A stretch of DNA of 64,000 bases, from assembly GCF_000186865.1 (NCBI RefSeq), contig NW_008705579.1:534108-598107 (forward strand), written 5' to 3'. The translations under genes were made by a program, and so were the position numbers. Under the pieces are notes generated by a model, which had not been told where the DNA came from, did not search any database, and saw only the letters and a list, made by a program, of their open reading frames with translations. This document shows, one piece after another, positions 12,001 through 21,667 of this stretch. This DNA is from Aureococcus anophagefferens (lineage: Eukaryota > Sar > Pelagophyceae > Pelagomonadales > Pelagomonadaceae). Numbering within the stretch: position 1 is the stretch's first letter; each line of letters opens with the position of its first letter.

Positions 12001-15000
12001 GCGCGGCCGTCGGCGCGGGGGACGGCTCGGGCATCGGCGCGGCCGTCGGCGCGGCCGACGGTCTCGCGCTAGGCGCAGATGATGGCAGGCCGGACGGCGC
12101 GGCGCTGGGGAGCGAGGAGGGTCTCGCGCTGGGCGACGCCGAGGGCGCGGCGGACGGCGCGGCGGTCGGCAGCGCCGAGGGAGGCGCACTCGGTGCGGCC
12201 GACGGCGCGGCCGACGGCGCGGTGGTCGGCGACGCCGACGGCGCGGCCGTCGGCGCGGGGGACGGCTCGGGCATCGGCGCGGCCGTCGGCGCGGCCGACG
12301 GTCTCGCGCTAGGCGCAGATGATGGCAGGCCGGACGGCGCGGCGCTCGGTGACGAGGAGGGTCTCGCGCTAGGCGTCGCTGACGGCATCGTGCTTGGTCC
12401 GGGGGTCGATGTAGTCGGCGCCGCGGTGGGCGCGAGCGTGGCGCAGTCGTTCTCGTACCACGCGACGGTGCTGTCGCCGTAGGACGCCGAGAGCGCGTCG
12501 ACGTCGCCGTCACCGTCGACGTCGATCGCGACGACGGACTGGGCGTTGTCCGCGAGGGTCGTGATGACGTGCCTGGTGAAGGACAGGGAGCCGTCGTTCT
12601 CGCACCACGCGACGGTGTCGTCGGTGTAGGACGCCGACAGGACGTCGACGTCGCCGTCGCCGTCGACGTCGATCGCGAAGGCGGAAGTGCCGCCGTCCGC
12701 CAGCGTCGTGATGATGCGATCGGTGAAGGACTGGGAGCCGTCGTTCTCGTGCCACGCGACCTCATCGCCGATCTCGCACGCCGACAGCGCGTCGATGTCG
12801 CCGTCGCCGTCGACGTCGATCGCGATGACAGACTTGGCGCCGTCCATCAGCGTCGTGACGATGCGCTCAGTGAAAGACTGGGACCCGTCGTTCTCGTACC
12901 ACGCGACCGTGTCGTCGTAGTAGGACGCCGACAGCGCGTCGACGTCGCCGTCGCCGTCGACGTCGATCGCGAAGACGGACTGGGCGTAGTCCGCCAGCGT
13001 CGTGACGATGCGCTCTGTGAAGGACTGGGTTCCGTCGTTCTCGTACCACGTGACCGTGTCGTCGATCTGGGACGTGGACAGCACGTCGTTGTCGCCGTCG
13101 CCGTCCACGTCGATCGCGATGACAGACTTGGCGCCGTCCGCGAGCGTCGTGATGATGCGTTCGGAGAAGGACTGGGAGCCGTCGTTCTCGTACCAGGCGA
13201 CCGTGTCGTCGGCGTAGGACGCCGACAGCGCGTCGACGTCGCCGTCGCCGTCGACGTCGATCGCGAAGACGGAACCGGTGCCGTCCGCGAGCGTCGGTGA
13301 TGACGCGCTTCGTGAAGGACTGGGACGCATCGTTCTCGTACCACGCGACCGTTTTGTCAAAAATGGACGCCGAGAGCGCGTCCACGTCGCCGTCGTCGTC
13401 GACGTCGATCGCGAAGACGCAGACGGCACCGTCCGCGAGCGTCGTGATGATCCGCTCGGAGAACGCGACGCTCGTGCAGAACGTCGTCGCTTTGGGCGTC
13501 GGGGCCGCGCTCGCCTCGTCGTAGGAGTAGGAGTAGCTGCCGGCCGTCGGCGCGGGCGTCGGGCCGACGGCGTCGTCGTAGGAGTAGGAGTAGCTGCCGG
13601 CCGTCGGCGCGGGCGTCGCGCCGCCGGCGTCGTCGTAGGAGTAGGAGTAGCTGCCGGCCGTCGGCGCGGGCGTCGGGCCGACGGCGTCGTCGTAGGAGTA
13701 GGAGTAGCTGCCGGCCGTCGGCGCGGGCGTCGCGCCGCCGGCGTCGTCGTAGGAGTAGGAGTAGCTGCCGGCCGTCGGCGCGGGCGTCGCGCCGCCGGCG
13801 TCGTCGTAGGAGTAGGAGTAGCTGCCGGCCGTCGGCGCGGGCGTCGGCGGGACCGTGACGGCGTCGTAGAGGACCTGGACCGCCGCCGCGTCGAGCGCGC
13901 TCGAGTAGACGTAGACCTCGTCGATGGCGCCGGAAAAGTATTCGATCGCGTAGTCGACGCTATACCAATGTCCGAGGCGGAGGTTGTTGAAGGTTCCCGT
14001 GTTCGCCGCGACGGTCCCCGTGTCGGCCTGCGAGCCGTCGAAGTAGAGCGTCCAATCGGATCCGTCGTAAGTCAGGCAGTAGTGGTGCCAATCGCCGTCG
14101 TCGGAGCCCGACAGTTCCACGTCGGGGTAGTAGTTCCAGAATTGGACCACGAACACATCGCTCGCCGTGGAGCTCGTCTGCACGCCAAACGCGAGGTAGC
14201 TGTCCTCGGACCCGTATCCGAACAGGAAGTGGCCGCCGCTGAGGTCGTCGACTTTCGCCCACACGCACACGGTGCGCGCGGCGTCTCCGAGGATGTCCGC
14301 CGTCACCGCCGCCGGGAAATCGACGTAGTCGTCCGTCCCGTCGAAGGACAGCGCGCCGCTCCCGTCGCGGCCCGTTGTCGCCGTCGCGCCGCTGATCGTC
14401 CCGTCGAGGCTGTCGTCGTTGTCCTCGGCGGCCGTGCCGTCGTCGAAGGAGTAGTGCGCGACGAGCGTCGGGTACGACACGTGCGTCGGCCGCGGCGTCG
14501 GCGTCGGCGCGTGCGTGGCGCAGTCGTTCTCGTACCAGGCGACGGTGTCGTCCTCGTAGGACGCGGAGAGCGCGTCGACGTCGCCGTCGCCGTCGACGTC
14601 GAGCGCGTGGACGGACTGGGCGCCGTCCGCGAGCGTCGTGACGACGCGCTCCGCGAAGGACTGGGACCCGTCGTTCTCGTACCAGGCGACCGTGTCGTCC
14701 TCGTAGGACGCCGAGAGCGCGTCGACGTCGCCGTCGCCGTCGACGTCGACGGCGAAGACGTCGAAGGCGCCGTCCGCGAGCGTCGTGATGACGCGCTCCG
14801 CGAAGGACTGGGAGCTGTTGCTCGCGTGCCACGCGACCGTGTCGTCGTCCTTGGACGCCGACAGCACGTCGACGTCGCCGTCGTTGTCGACGTCGAGCGC
14901 GAAGACGGAGACGGCGCCGTCCGCCAGCGTCGTGATGATGCGCTCCGCGAAGGACTGGGCGCCGTCATTCTCGTACCACGCGATCGTGTCGTCGTCCTTG

Positions 15001-18000
15001 GACGCCGACAGCACGTCGACGTCGCCGTCGCCGTCGACGTCGATCGCGAAGACGGAGCGGCCGTCGTCCGCGAGCGTCGTGATGATGCGCTCGGTGAACG
15101 ACTGGGAGCCGTCGTTCTCGTACCACGCGACCGTGTCGTCGTCCTTGGACGCCGACAGCGCGTCGACGTCGCCGTCGCCGTCGAGGTCGAGCGCGAAGAC
15201 GGAAAATGCCTTGACCGCCAGTGTCGTGATGATGCGCTCGGTGAACGACTGGGACCCGTCGTTCTCGTACCACGCGACGGTGTCGTCCATGATGGACCCC
15301 GCGAGCGCGTCGACGTCGCCGTCGCCGTCGACGTCGATCGCGAAGGCGGAGCGGGGGTTGTCCGCCGCCGCCGTGATGATGCGCTCGGTGAAAGACTGCG
15401 ATCCGTCGTTCTCGTACCACGCGACCGTGTCGTCGTCGTTGGACGCCAACAGGGTGTCCACGTCGCCGTCGCCGTCGACGTCGATCGCGTAGGCGACGAC
15501 GGCGCCGTCTCTGAGCGTGGTGACGATCCGCTCGGCGAAGGTGACGCTCCCGCAGTAGGCCGTGGGTCGCCTGCGGTTCGGTGGCGTTTCGTACGATCGA
15601 CCGTTCGGTCGCGGACGCCGGTTTCGCGCGGCGTCGGGAACGGCGTCGTCGGCGGGGGCGTCGAGGGCGCGGGCGTGCCGCAGTCGTTCTCGAACCAGGC
15701 GACCGTGTCGTCGTTACTGGACACCGACAGCGCGTCGACGTCGCCGTCGCCGTCGACGTCGATCGCGAAGACCATGTTGGCGCCGTCGGCCGCGTCCGTG
15801 ATGACGCGCTCGGCGAACGACTGGGACCCGTCGTTCTCGTACCACGAGACCGTGTCGCCGTAGTCGGCCGCCGACAGCGGGTCCACGTCCCCGTCGCCGT
15901 CGACGTCGATGGCGAAGACGTCGACGCAGTTGTCCGCCTGGGCGGGAAAAGGGTGCGACATTCCCAACTTTGGAGGCTCCTAGCTCGGTCATTTTCCACT
16001 CGTTTCGGCCAACCTTTGGACGGGCGATTATCTCTCGGAGCGCTCTCGAAGCTTGACCATTTCTCTGGAACGATCGCGCGGGGAACACTCATGTTGAAGC
16101 GATCTCGAATCATCCTTTTCCTGCCCCGTCGTCCGCGAGCGAGGTGATCACGCGCTCGGCGAAGGACGCCGAGCCGTCGTTCTCGTACCAGGCGGCCGTG
16201 TCGTAGGTCGGGCCCGCCGCCAGGACGTCCGCGTCGCCGTCGGCGTCGACGTCGATGGCGAAGACGTCGTAGGCGTAGCCGAGCGAGCTCGTGATCGCGA
16301 ACGCCGTAAACGACTGGTACCCGTCGTTCTCGTACCACGCGACCGTGTCGTCGCTCGAGGACGTCGAGAGCGCGTCGACGTCGCCGTCGCCGTCGACGTC
16401 GAACGCGAAGATCCCGACGGGATAGTCCCGTTCTGTCGTAATCACGCGCGCGGCGAAGGACTGGGACCCGTCGTTCTCGTACCAGGCGACGAGGTCGGCT
16501 CCGACGGACGCCGAGAGCGCGTCGACGTCGCCGTCCCAGTCGACGTCGATCGCGAAGATGCCGAACGCGAATTGAGACGAGTCTTGCTCGGCGTTCGTCG
16601 TGATCACGCGCTTCGTGAAGGACTGGGAGCCGTCGTTCTCGTGCCACGCGACCGTGTAGTCGTACGACGACCCGGCGAGCGCGTCGACGTCGCCGTCGCC
16701 GTCGACGTCGATGGCGTAGACGGTGAGGACGCCGTCCGCGAGCGTCGTGATGATGCGCTCCGTGAAGGACTGGGCGCCGTCGTTCTCGTACCACGCGACC
16801 GTGTCGTCGTTGGACGACGCCGACAGCGCGTCGACGTCGCCGTCGCCGTCGACGTCGACGGCGTGGACGGCCTGCGCGCCGGTCGCGAGCGCCGAGATGA
16901 CGATCGCGGAGGAGAACGTGACGGTCGCGCAGAACGCCGTCGGCCGCCTGCGTTCCGGCGACGTGACGCGCGATCGACCGTCCGCGCGCGGACGCCGGTG
17001 TCGCGCGGCGTCGGGAACGGCGTCGTCGGCGCGAGCGTCGTCGGCGCGTGGGTCGCGCAGTCGTTCTCGTACCAGGCGACCGTGTCGTCATTGTAGGAGG
17101 CCGACAGCACGTCGACGTCGCCGTCGCCGTCGACGTCGATCGCGAAGACCTGCGGCCGCGCGCGCGTCGCGCGCGCCCCGGAGCGCGCCCCCCCCCGGCG
17201 CCGCGCGCGGACCCCGCCGGCGTAGTCGGCCAGCGTCGTGAGGACGTGCCGCGTGAAGGACTGGGCGCCGTCGTTCTCGTACCAGGCGACCGTGTCGTCG
17301 TCCTGCGACGCGGACGCGACGTCGACGTCGCCGTCGCCGTCGAGGTCCGCGGCCACCGCGGAGCGGACCAGGTCCGCGAGCGTCGTGATGATGAGCTCGG
17401 TGAAGGACTCGGACCCGTCGCTCTCGTACCAGGCGACGGCGTCCTCGCCGCTCCACGCGGCGACGACGTCGACGTCGCCGTCGCCGTCGACGTCCGTCGG
17501 GAAGACGGACTCGACGGCGTCGACGTTGTTCTTGATGAGGCGCCCCGTGTAGACCGTCGCGGCGTCGATGTTGCGCTGCTCGTACCAGAACACCTCGGCG
17601 CCATTGTAGGCCGACGCGACGAGGTCGTTGTCGCCGTCGCCGTCGACGTCGGCGACGACGACCATGGACGCGCCGTCCGCGAGCGTCGTGACCTGCGTGA
17701 TTCAACGTCGCTTCAACGTGCGCGTGCCGCGCGCGCACGTTCCAGCGAACATGGCCACGCGTCGAGAGCGCTCCGAGAGATGAGCGCTCGTCCAAAAATC
17801 GGCCGAAACGAGCGGAACGCGGCCGAGATCGGAGGTTTCGAAGTCGGGCACGTCGTTCGCGGCCCCGGTCGCGACGATGCTCTCGGTGAAGGCCTGGCTG
17901 CCGTCGTTGTAGAAGATGGAGAAGGTGTCGAGCTCCCAGAGCGCCGCGACGACGTCGACGTCGCCGTCGCCGTCGAGGTCGCCCGCGCCGACGGAGCGCG

Positions 18001-18445
18001 CGCCCGTGCCCCATGTGAGGAGCGCGCGCTTCGTGAAGGACTGGGAGCCGTCGTTCTCGTGCCAGGCGACGGTGGCGCTGGTCCAGGACGCGCTGAGGAG
18101 GTCGACGTCGCCGTCGCCGTCGACGTCGCCCGCGACGGCGACCGTGAAGTCCTCGTCCGTCCGGACGAGCCGCCGCGCGAACGACTCGGACCCGTCGTTC
18201 TCGTACCAGGCCATGGTCGTGTCGCTGGCCGACGCGCCGACGACGTCGACGTCGCCGTCGCCGTCGACGTCCGTCGCGAAGCAGTTCTTGGCGCCGTCCG
18301 CCAGCGTCGTGATGACCCACTGCGAGTCGAAGCTCACGCTCGCGCAGCTCACCGTCGGCCGCGGCGTCGGCGCCGGCGTCGCGTCGTCGTCGGCCCGCGC
18401 GGCGCCGGCCGCGAGGCACAGGAAGACGGCGACGCGAAGTCTCAT
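3022..18445 (-). CDS. Giant polycystin-like membrane protein with FG-GAP/VCBS ectodomain, MYND fingers and EF-hands
   Basis: Exons 18445-17876, 17692-17213, 17149-17007, 16947-16137, 15937-15630 and 15570-3022 have compatible phases and give about 4,950 codons. In order: signal peptide (MRLRVAVFLCLAAGAARA); about 28 blades with the calcium motif DVDGDGDVD (18330-12480), interrupted by a LamG-like domain (about 14470-13860) and six GSYSYSYDDA units; Pro/Ser/Ala stalks; three Cys-containing beta modules (about 11800-10640); an REJ-type region (about 9290-7826); a Cys-rich juxtamembrane part; several membrane helices; two MYND zinc fingers (about 5360-5100); more helices; and two EF-hands (DKDGNGSLDRAE and DGNDDGTISASE). 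REJ plus multi-pass membrane architecture is typical of polycystin-1-like proteins. Three defects break the frame: an extra G near 13296, a duplicated dinucleotide near 10005-10010, and the N gap at 7751. Assembly error is the simplest cause; decay, or two adjacent genes, is not excluded. Confidence 0.7.
7751..7825. other. Assembly gap, 75 N
   Basis: The gap lies between the REJ-type region and the Cys-rich juxtamembrane part of the giant minus-strand gene. The coding frame differs on its two sides, so the true gap length is not 75 or the joins are imperfect. Confidence 0.99.
10254..10582. repeat. 159-bp tandem duplication in a Pro/Ala stalk
   Basis: The block around GCGACGGCCGCGCGGAGGGC at 10261 recurs at 10420, a 159-bp (53-codon) step that keeps the frame. 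It encodes an APAPSAAPAPAPTVGG-type stalk of the giant protein. The near identity suggests recent expansion. Confidence 0.8.
11851..12346. repeat. Exact 240-bp tandem duplication in a Ser/Pro/Ala stalk
   Basis: Bases 11851-12106 are repeated at 12091-12346 with no difference I can see, a step of 240 bp (80 codons). The encoded stalk consists of PSAAPSA- and PTAAP-type runs. Exact identity over about 256 bp implies a very recent duplication, ongoing homogenisation, or an assembly artefact. Confidence 0.85.
13508..13850. repeat. Six 57-bp units encoding GSYSYSYDDA linkers
   Basis: Six units with a 57-bp step (GAGTAGCTGC at 13531, 13588, 13645 and so on) encode TPAPTAGSYSYSYDDA on the minus strand. 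They link the LamG-like domain to the last block of FG-GAP/VCBS blades. AVGP and AGGA variants alternate, suggesting duplication in two-unit steps. Confidence 0.85.
15571..15629 (-). other. Short GC-AG intron, 59 bp
   Basis: Donor GCGCGAAA, acceptor CAG, phase 2. Removing it joins TPFPTP to RPTAYCGSVTF, matching the uninterrupted junction of the first module (TPRPTVSCASVSF). It is a diverged copy of the intron at 16948-17006; both contain CGGTCGATCG and are exactly 59 bp, so it was probably carried along by segmental duplication inside the gene. Confidence 0.7.
15938..16136 (-). mobile_element. Introner, family A, 199 bp
   Basis: Duplicated target, gene sense: GCGGACGA upstream and GCGGACAA downstream (7 of 8). 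GC donor from the upstream copy, acceptor CCCGCCCAG, phase 0. The element lies antisense to the gene. Splicing joins VITSL to ADNCVDVFAIDVDG, the normal repeat phase. Confidence 0.85.
16948..17006 (-). other. Short GC-AG intron, 59 bp
   Basis: Donor GCGCGACA, acceptor CGCAG, phase 2. Removing it joins TPFPTP to RPTAFCATVTF, restoring the module start seen elsewhere in the gene. It is paralogous to the intron at 15571-15629. Confidence 0.7.
17150..17212 (-). other. Short GT-AG intron, 63 bp, in frame
   Basis: Donor GTCCGCGC, acceptor CCGCAG, phase 0, 21 codons long, so it does not break the frame if retained. It is called an intron because removal gives TTLADYAGGVFAIDVDG, exactly the repeat consensus length, while retention adds an Arg/Gly-rich insert not found in other blades. 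It carries a run of nine C on the plus strand. Confidence 0.65.
17693..17875 (-). mobile_element. Introner, family A, diverged, 183 bp
   Basis: Target copies GTCGCGAC and GTCACGAC (7 of 8), GT donor, acceptor CGCAG, phase 0. The interior (CCAAAAATCGGCC and TTCAACGTCGCTTCAACGTG) is clearly family A in sense orientation, but both terminal inverted repeats have decayed. Splicing joins FTESI to VTTLADGAS, matching the repeat consensus. Confidence 0.75.
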
Positions 18446-18661
18446 GGCCCGGCCGGGACGGGGACCGGGCGAGCGGCTACGGGGCTGGCGCAACCATGCC
18501 TAGCGGCCCGACGAGAGGCCCGCTGGAAGTCTTGAAGGGTAACGTTACATTTTTCCCAGTTCATCATGGGCAGCGTCCGCGCGGCATTCCTCGCCCGTCG
18601 TAGCGTAGATAGGACCGCATAGGTGCGTACGGCGGCGGCGCTCGCCCGACGCGCGCGTCGG

Positions 18662-19468
18662 ATGTTTCGCGCCGCCCGGCTGTGCTGCGTCCTCGTCTCG
18701 GCCGCCGCCGGCTGGCGCGTGCCGCTGTCGGAGACGCGGCCCCTGTTTTGGGTCCACACGCCCAAGACCGGCGCCGTCTTCCGGAAGCACCTCATCCGCG
18801 TCGCCTGCCCGCGCGTGCGCCGCCTCCACTCGTCGAAGCCGAGGCGGTCCGACGCGTTCGCCGGCGGCGACGCGGCGGCCGGCGCGGAGTGGCGCCAGCC
18901 CCGCTGCAGCTACAACGTCGACTTCGACGCGCTCTACGGCCACTTGCCCTTCCCGCGCGCCGCGGGCGCGCTCCTCGTCGTCCTCAGCCGCGAGCCGAGC
19001 CGCCGGGCCGTGTCGTCGTTCCACGCGGAATCGCGCGGCGCCGGGGCCGCGAACGCGTCAGCAGCCCTCCTGGCCCACGCGCGGCGCTCCGAGGACTGCG
19101 CGATCAAGATGGTGCTGGGCTTCGGCTGCCGCGCGCGCGCGGCGGCCGCGCGCCTCGACGTCGCCGCGGCCGCCGCGCGCCTCGAGGGGAGCGCGTTCCT
19201 CGGCGTCACGGACCGCTGGACGGACACGCTGATCCTCCTCCGGCGCACGTTCACGCTCGAGAAGGCCGTCGCACCGAAGCGCGACGCGTCCGCCCAGCGC
19301 GCGCCGCGGGCCTACGACGACGAGGACCTCCGGCGGGGGCTCGCCGCGCTCGCGGGCTGGCGCACGCGGGACCACGAGCTCCACGCGGCCGCCGCGGCGA
19401 TCTTCGAGCGCCGCCTCCGCCGCTCCGACGACGAGGAGCTCGAGGAGGTCCTCGGGCTGCCGGGGTAA
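18662..19468 (+). CDS. Sulfotransferase-like secretory protein
   Basis: A 268-residue protein from the ATG at 18662; the longer frame lacks an upstream ATG. The N-terminus (MFRAARLCCVLVSAAAGW) is a likely signal peptide or anchor. Residues around 30 read FWVHTPKTGAVFRKHL, resembling the phosphate-binding loop of PAPS-dependent carbohydrate sulfotransferases. VVLSREPSRRAVSSFHAE fits their second, 3'-phosphate-binding motif. Such enzymes move sulfate from PAPS to glycans in the Golgi. The gene is divergent from the giant gene, with about 216 bp between starts. The match is motif-level only. Confidence 0.6.
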   Translation: MFRAARLCCVLVSAAAGWRVPLSETRPLFWVHTPKTGAVFRKHLIRVACPRVRRLHSSKPRRSDAFAGGDAAAGAEWRQPRCSYNVDFDALYGHLPFPRAAGALLVVLSREPSRRAVSSFHAESRGAGAANASAALLAHARRSEDCAIKMVLGFGCRARAAAARLDVAAAAARLEGSAFLGVTDRWTDTLILLRRTFTLEKAVAPKRDASAQRAPRAYDDEDLRRGLAALAGWRTRDHELHAAAAAIFERRLRRSDDEELEEVLGLPG

Positions 19469-19545
19469 TCGAGGGCGCGGCGCGCGGCCCGGCGCGCCGC
19501 GGCGCGCACGACCGGCAGACGATGGATTGCTGAGTTTCAAAAACG

Positions 19546-20223
19546 ATGGGCAAGAAATCCAAGGACCACGGCAAGAAGGCGCTGCGCGTCGCGCGCGAGG
19601 AGAAGCGCCGGGCCATCTTCGCGCGGCTCGCGCCCTGCAACGCCCTCGACGACTGCGGGTCGTCGTGCCTCGCGCCGCCGCTGCTGGCCTTCGAGGGCCT
19701 CGCCCTGCGCTTCGCGGCGGCGCGCGACGTCGACGCGTCGACGCGCGACGCGCTCTTCGCCCTGCTCGAGGCGAACATGCGGGCCCACTACGAGGCGAGC
19801 GACTGGGGCTGGGACGAGAGGGAGAAGCGCGGCGACCTATCGTCGGCCGACGCGCGGCTCCTCGTCGCCGAGGACGCCGCGGGCGCCGTCGCGGGCTTCG
19901 TCCACTTCCGCTTCGAGCCCGACGACGACGACGAGCCACGCCGCGCGGCGCTCTACGTCCGCGAGATCCAGGTCGCCGCGGCGCGCCGCGGCAACGGCCT
20001 CGGCCGCCGGCTCATGTCGCTGCTCCACGTACTCGCCGCCAAGCTCGACCTCGACGCCGTCATGCTCACGGTCTTCAAGGCCAACGCCGCGGCCCAGCGC
20101 TTCTACGTCGAGAAGCTCAAGTACGCCGTCGACGGCGACGACCCCGCGAACCACGGCGTCGACGACGCGTGCTACGTGATCCTCTCCCGGCCGCTCAAGC
20201 GCGCGCTCGCGCCGAGCAACTAG
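19546..20223 (+). CDS. NAA40: N-alpha-acetyltransferase 40 (NatD), histone H4/H2A N-terminus
   Basis: A 225-residue GNAT enzyme. NAA40 acetylates the N-terminal serine of histones H4 and H2A, in nucleus and cytosol. The family pattern is clear: N-terminus MGKKSKDHGKKA, then YEASDWGWDEREKR, HFRFEPD, the acetyl-CoA loop RRGNGLGRRLM, and VMLTVFKANAAAQRFYVEKL before a typical C-terminus (CYVILSRPLK). Length and motif order match animal and plant NAA40. Single exon. The last codons and stop lie inside a 52-bp tandem duplication shared with the 3' end of the convergent aldo/keto reductase gene. Confidence 0.93.
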   Translation: MGKKSKDHGKKALRVAREEKRRAIFARLAPCNALDDCGSSCLAPPLLAFEGLALRFAAARDVDASTRDALFALLEANMRAHYEASDWGWDEREKRGDLSSADARLLVAEDAAGAVAGFVHFRFEPDDDDEPRRAALYVREIQVAAARRGNGLGRRLMSLLHVLAAKLDLDAVMLTVFKANAAAQRFYVEKLKYAVDGDDPANHGVDDACYVILSRPLKRALAPSN

Positions 20224-20316
20224 GGGAAAGCCCCCTTAGTCCGTGCGCCGCTTCTTCGCGCCGTCGAGCAACTAGAGGATAGCCCCCTTAGTCCGTGCGC
20301 CGCTTCTTCGCGCCGT
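20213..20316. repeat. 52-bp tandem duplication spanning two convergent gene ends
   Basis: 20213-20264 and 20265-20316 are near-identical direct copies. The first holds the NAA40 stop (CAACTAG); the second holds the minus-strand stop and last codons of the aldo/keto reductase (GACTAA read on the minus strand). Each gene end is therefore present twice, once functional and once as a relic. Confidence 0.9.
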
Positions 20317-21499
20317 CGTCGTCGAGCCAGGGCGCGGCCATGACGAGGTTCTTCGAGCAGAGCGCCGCGGACGGCGACCGGTAGCGCTCGTGGATCGCGT
20401 CGATCTTCGCGTTGAGCTCGTCGGGTAAAGGCTCGAGGCGCATCGCAGCACAGCACTCGACGCACTGCTGCACCGTCGTCGTGCCCGTGACGACGACGGC
20501 GTTGAACCAGCGGTCGCGCGTCCACGCGAGCGCGAGATCCGTCGGCGAGATGCCGTACTCCTCGGCGAGCGCGATGTACTCCGCCGCCGCGGCCATGGCG
20601 ACGGGGCACGCGTAGCGCGGCTGGAAGTCGGCCTTGACGCGGTGGCGCGTGAGCTCGAGGGGCCGGTCGCCGGCGTACTTGGCGTCGTGGAGCTTCCCGG
20701 TTAACATGCCTCCCGCCAAAGCGCCGTAGGGCATGCCGACGACGCCGAAATGGTGGCAGGCCTCGGCGAGGTCGCCCTCGTAGACGCGGTTGTTGAAGGA
20801 GAAGTCGTTCTGGCAGGACACGGGCCGGGGCACGCCGTGCTTGTCGCAGAGCATGCAGAACATGGTGAGGCCGAAGGCGTTCTCGTTGCTCAGGCCCCAG
20901 TGTTTGATGAGCTTCGCGTCGAAGAGGCCCTTGACCGCCAGCACCTGCCGCTCGAAGTCCGCGAGGTCACCCGACGAGTTCTTCGTCTTCTCGTAGCGCT
21001 CCGGCGCGAGCCAGTTCGCCCACCCAAAGGCCTCGAAGCCCATGCGCGACGGGAAGTGGAGCATGTAGAGATCCAGCGCGCCGCACCGGAGCCGCGCGAT
21101 CGACGCCTCGCAGCTCGCCCGCAGGCGGTCCGCGTCGTAGCCGTGGGCTTCCCAGGGCTCGACGGTGCCGCCCTTCCCGGACGTGTTGCACTTCGTCGCG
21201 AAGTAGAGGTCGTCGCGCTTCACCGCGCCGCTCTTCGTCCGGGCCGCGAGCCAGTTGCCCATCCACGTCTCCGTCGTCCGACCGTAGTTCCAGCCCACGG
21301 GGTAGAGCTCCGCCGTGTCGAAGAAGTTGACGCCCTCGCCGACGAGCGCGTCGAGCTGGGCGTGGGCCTCCGCCTCGTCGGCGTTGAAGGAGCCCCAGTT
21401 CATCGTGCCGGCGCAGACCTCGGTGACCATCATGTCGCTGGCGCCGTACTTGACCTTGCGCAGCGTCGCCATGCGCTTCAGTGGCGCGCGGGCAGCCAT
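20288..21499 (-). CDS. Aldo/keto reductase
   Basis: A 403-residue NADPH-dependent oxidoreductase of the aldo/keto reductase superfamily, subgroup resembling bacterial Tas and plant AKRs. The catalytic tetrad is visible: Asp and Tyr in NFFDTAELYP, Lys in LYFATKCN, and His in DLYMLHFPSR. Later motifs HWGLSNENAFG and PYGALAGGMLTGK mark the barrel strands, and VVVTGTTTVQQC lies in the cofactor region. The substrate cannot be told. The start is the first ATG at 21499, with another Met nine codons later. Single exon, ending 64 bp from NAA40. Confidence 0.9.
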   Translation of the reverse strand: MAARAPLKRMATLRKVKYGASDMMVTEVCAGTMNWGSFNADEAEAHAQLDALVGEGVNFFDTAELYPVGWNYGRTTETWMGNWLAARTKSGAVKRDDLYFATKCNTSGKGGTVEPWEAHGYDADRLRASCEASIARLRCGALDLYMLHFPSRMGFEAFGWANWLAPERYEKTKNSSGDLADFERQVLAVKGLFDAKLIKHWGLSNENAFGLTMFCMLCDKHGVPRPVSCQNDFSFNNRVYEGDLAEACHHFGVVGMPYGALAGGMLTGKLHDAKYAGDRPLELTRHRVKADFQPRYACPVAMAAAAEYIALAEEYGISPTDLALAWTRDRWFNAVVVTGTTTVQQCVECCAAMRLEPLPDELNAKIDAIHERYRSPSAALCSKNLVMAAPWLDDDGAKKRRTD

Positions 21500-21575
21500 G
21501 GTCGACGAGCGTGGCGCGCTGGCAACAGCTGTGGCGACCTGTAGGTTCAGCGAGCTCGCGGCACACTAAGTCGGG

Positions 21576-21618
21576 GTGCAAGGTGAACTCAAGAAGGCCT
21601 TCAAGAGCCGACGGTCGA
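21576..21618 (+). repeat. 43-bp dispersed repeat, copy 1
   Basis: GTGCAAGGTGAACTCAAGAA followed by GGCCTTCAAGAGCCGAC and GTCGA; the second copy is at 48638-48680 with one mismatch. This copy is intergenic, between the aldo/keto reductase start and the 3' end of the 21668 gene. Confidence 0.85.
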
Positions 21619-21667
21619 GCTTTAAGTCGAGCTCAGAAGTTTCCGAATGGCATTGCCCATTGGAGTT

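Larger units (their letters stand above)
12480..18330. repeat. Tandem array of FG-GAP/VCBS coding repeats
   Basis: Roughly 28 copies of a 145-160 bp coding unit, each carrying DVDGDGDVD followed by LSAS, DDTVAWYENDG and SFTERIITTLADGA. The nucleotide sequence is also strongly repetitive (GTCGACGTCGCCGTCGCCGT recurs). In FG-GAP and VCBS proteins such blades bind calcium and build propellers or adhesive stalks. The array belongs to the giant minus-strand gene and is interrupted by the LamG-like segment and by five introns. Confidence 0.9.

Noticed and set aside
13278..15863. An 861-residue plus-strand frame with regular RDDALREGLG-type repeats
   Set aside because: Its periodicity is the mirror of the FG-GAP/VCBS coding repeats on the minus strand, where the calcium motif DVDGDGDVD is conserved.
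17150..17212. In-frame Arg/Gly-rich coding insert
   Set aside because: It interrupts one repeat blade at a point where all others have consensus length; removal as a GT-AG intron gives a perfect blade.
12480..18330. CRISPR-like regular repeats
   Set aside because: Repeat and spacer are both coding and similar throughout, with protein-level conservation; the genome is eukaryotic.
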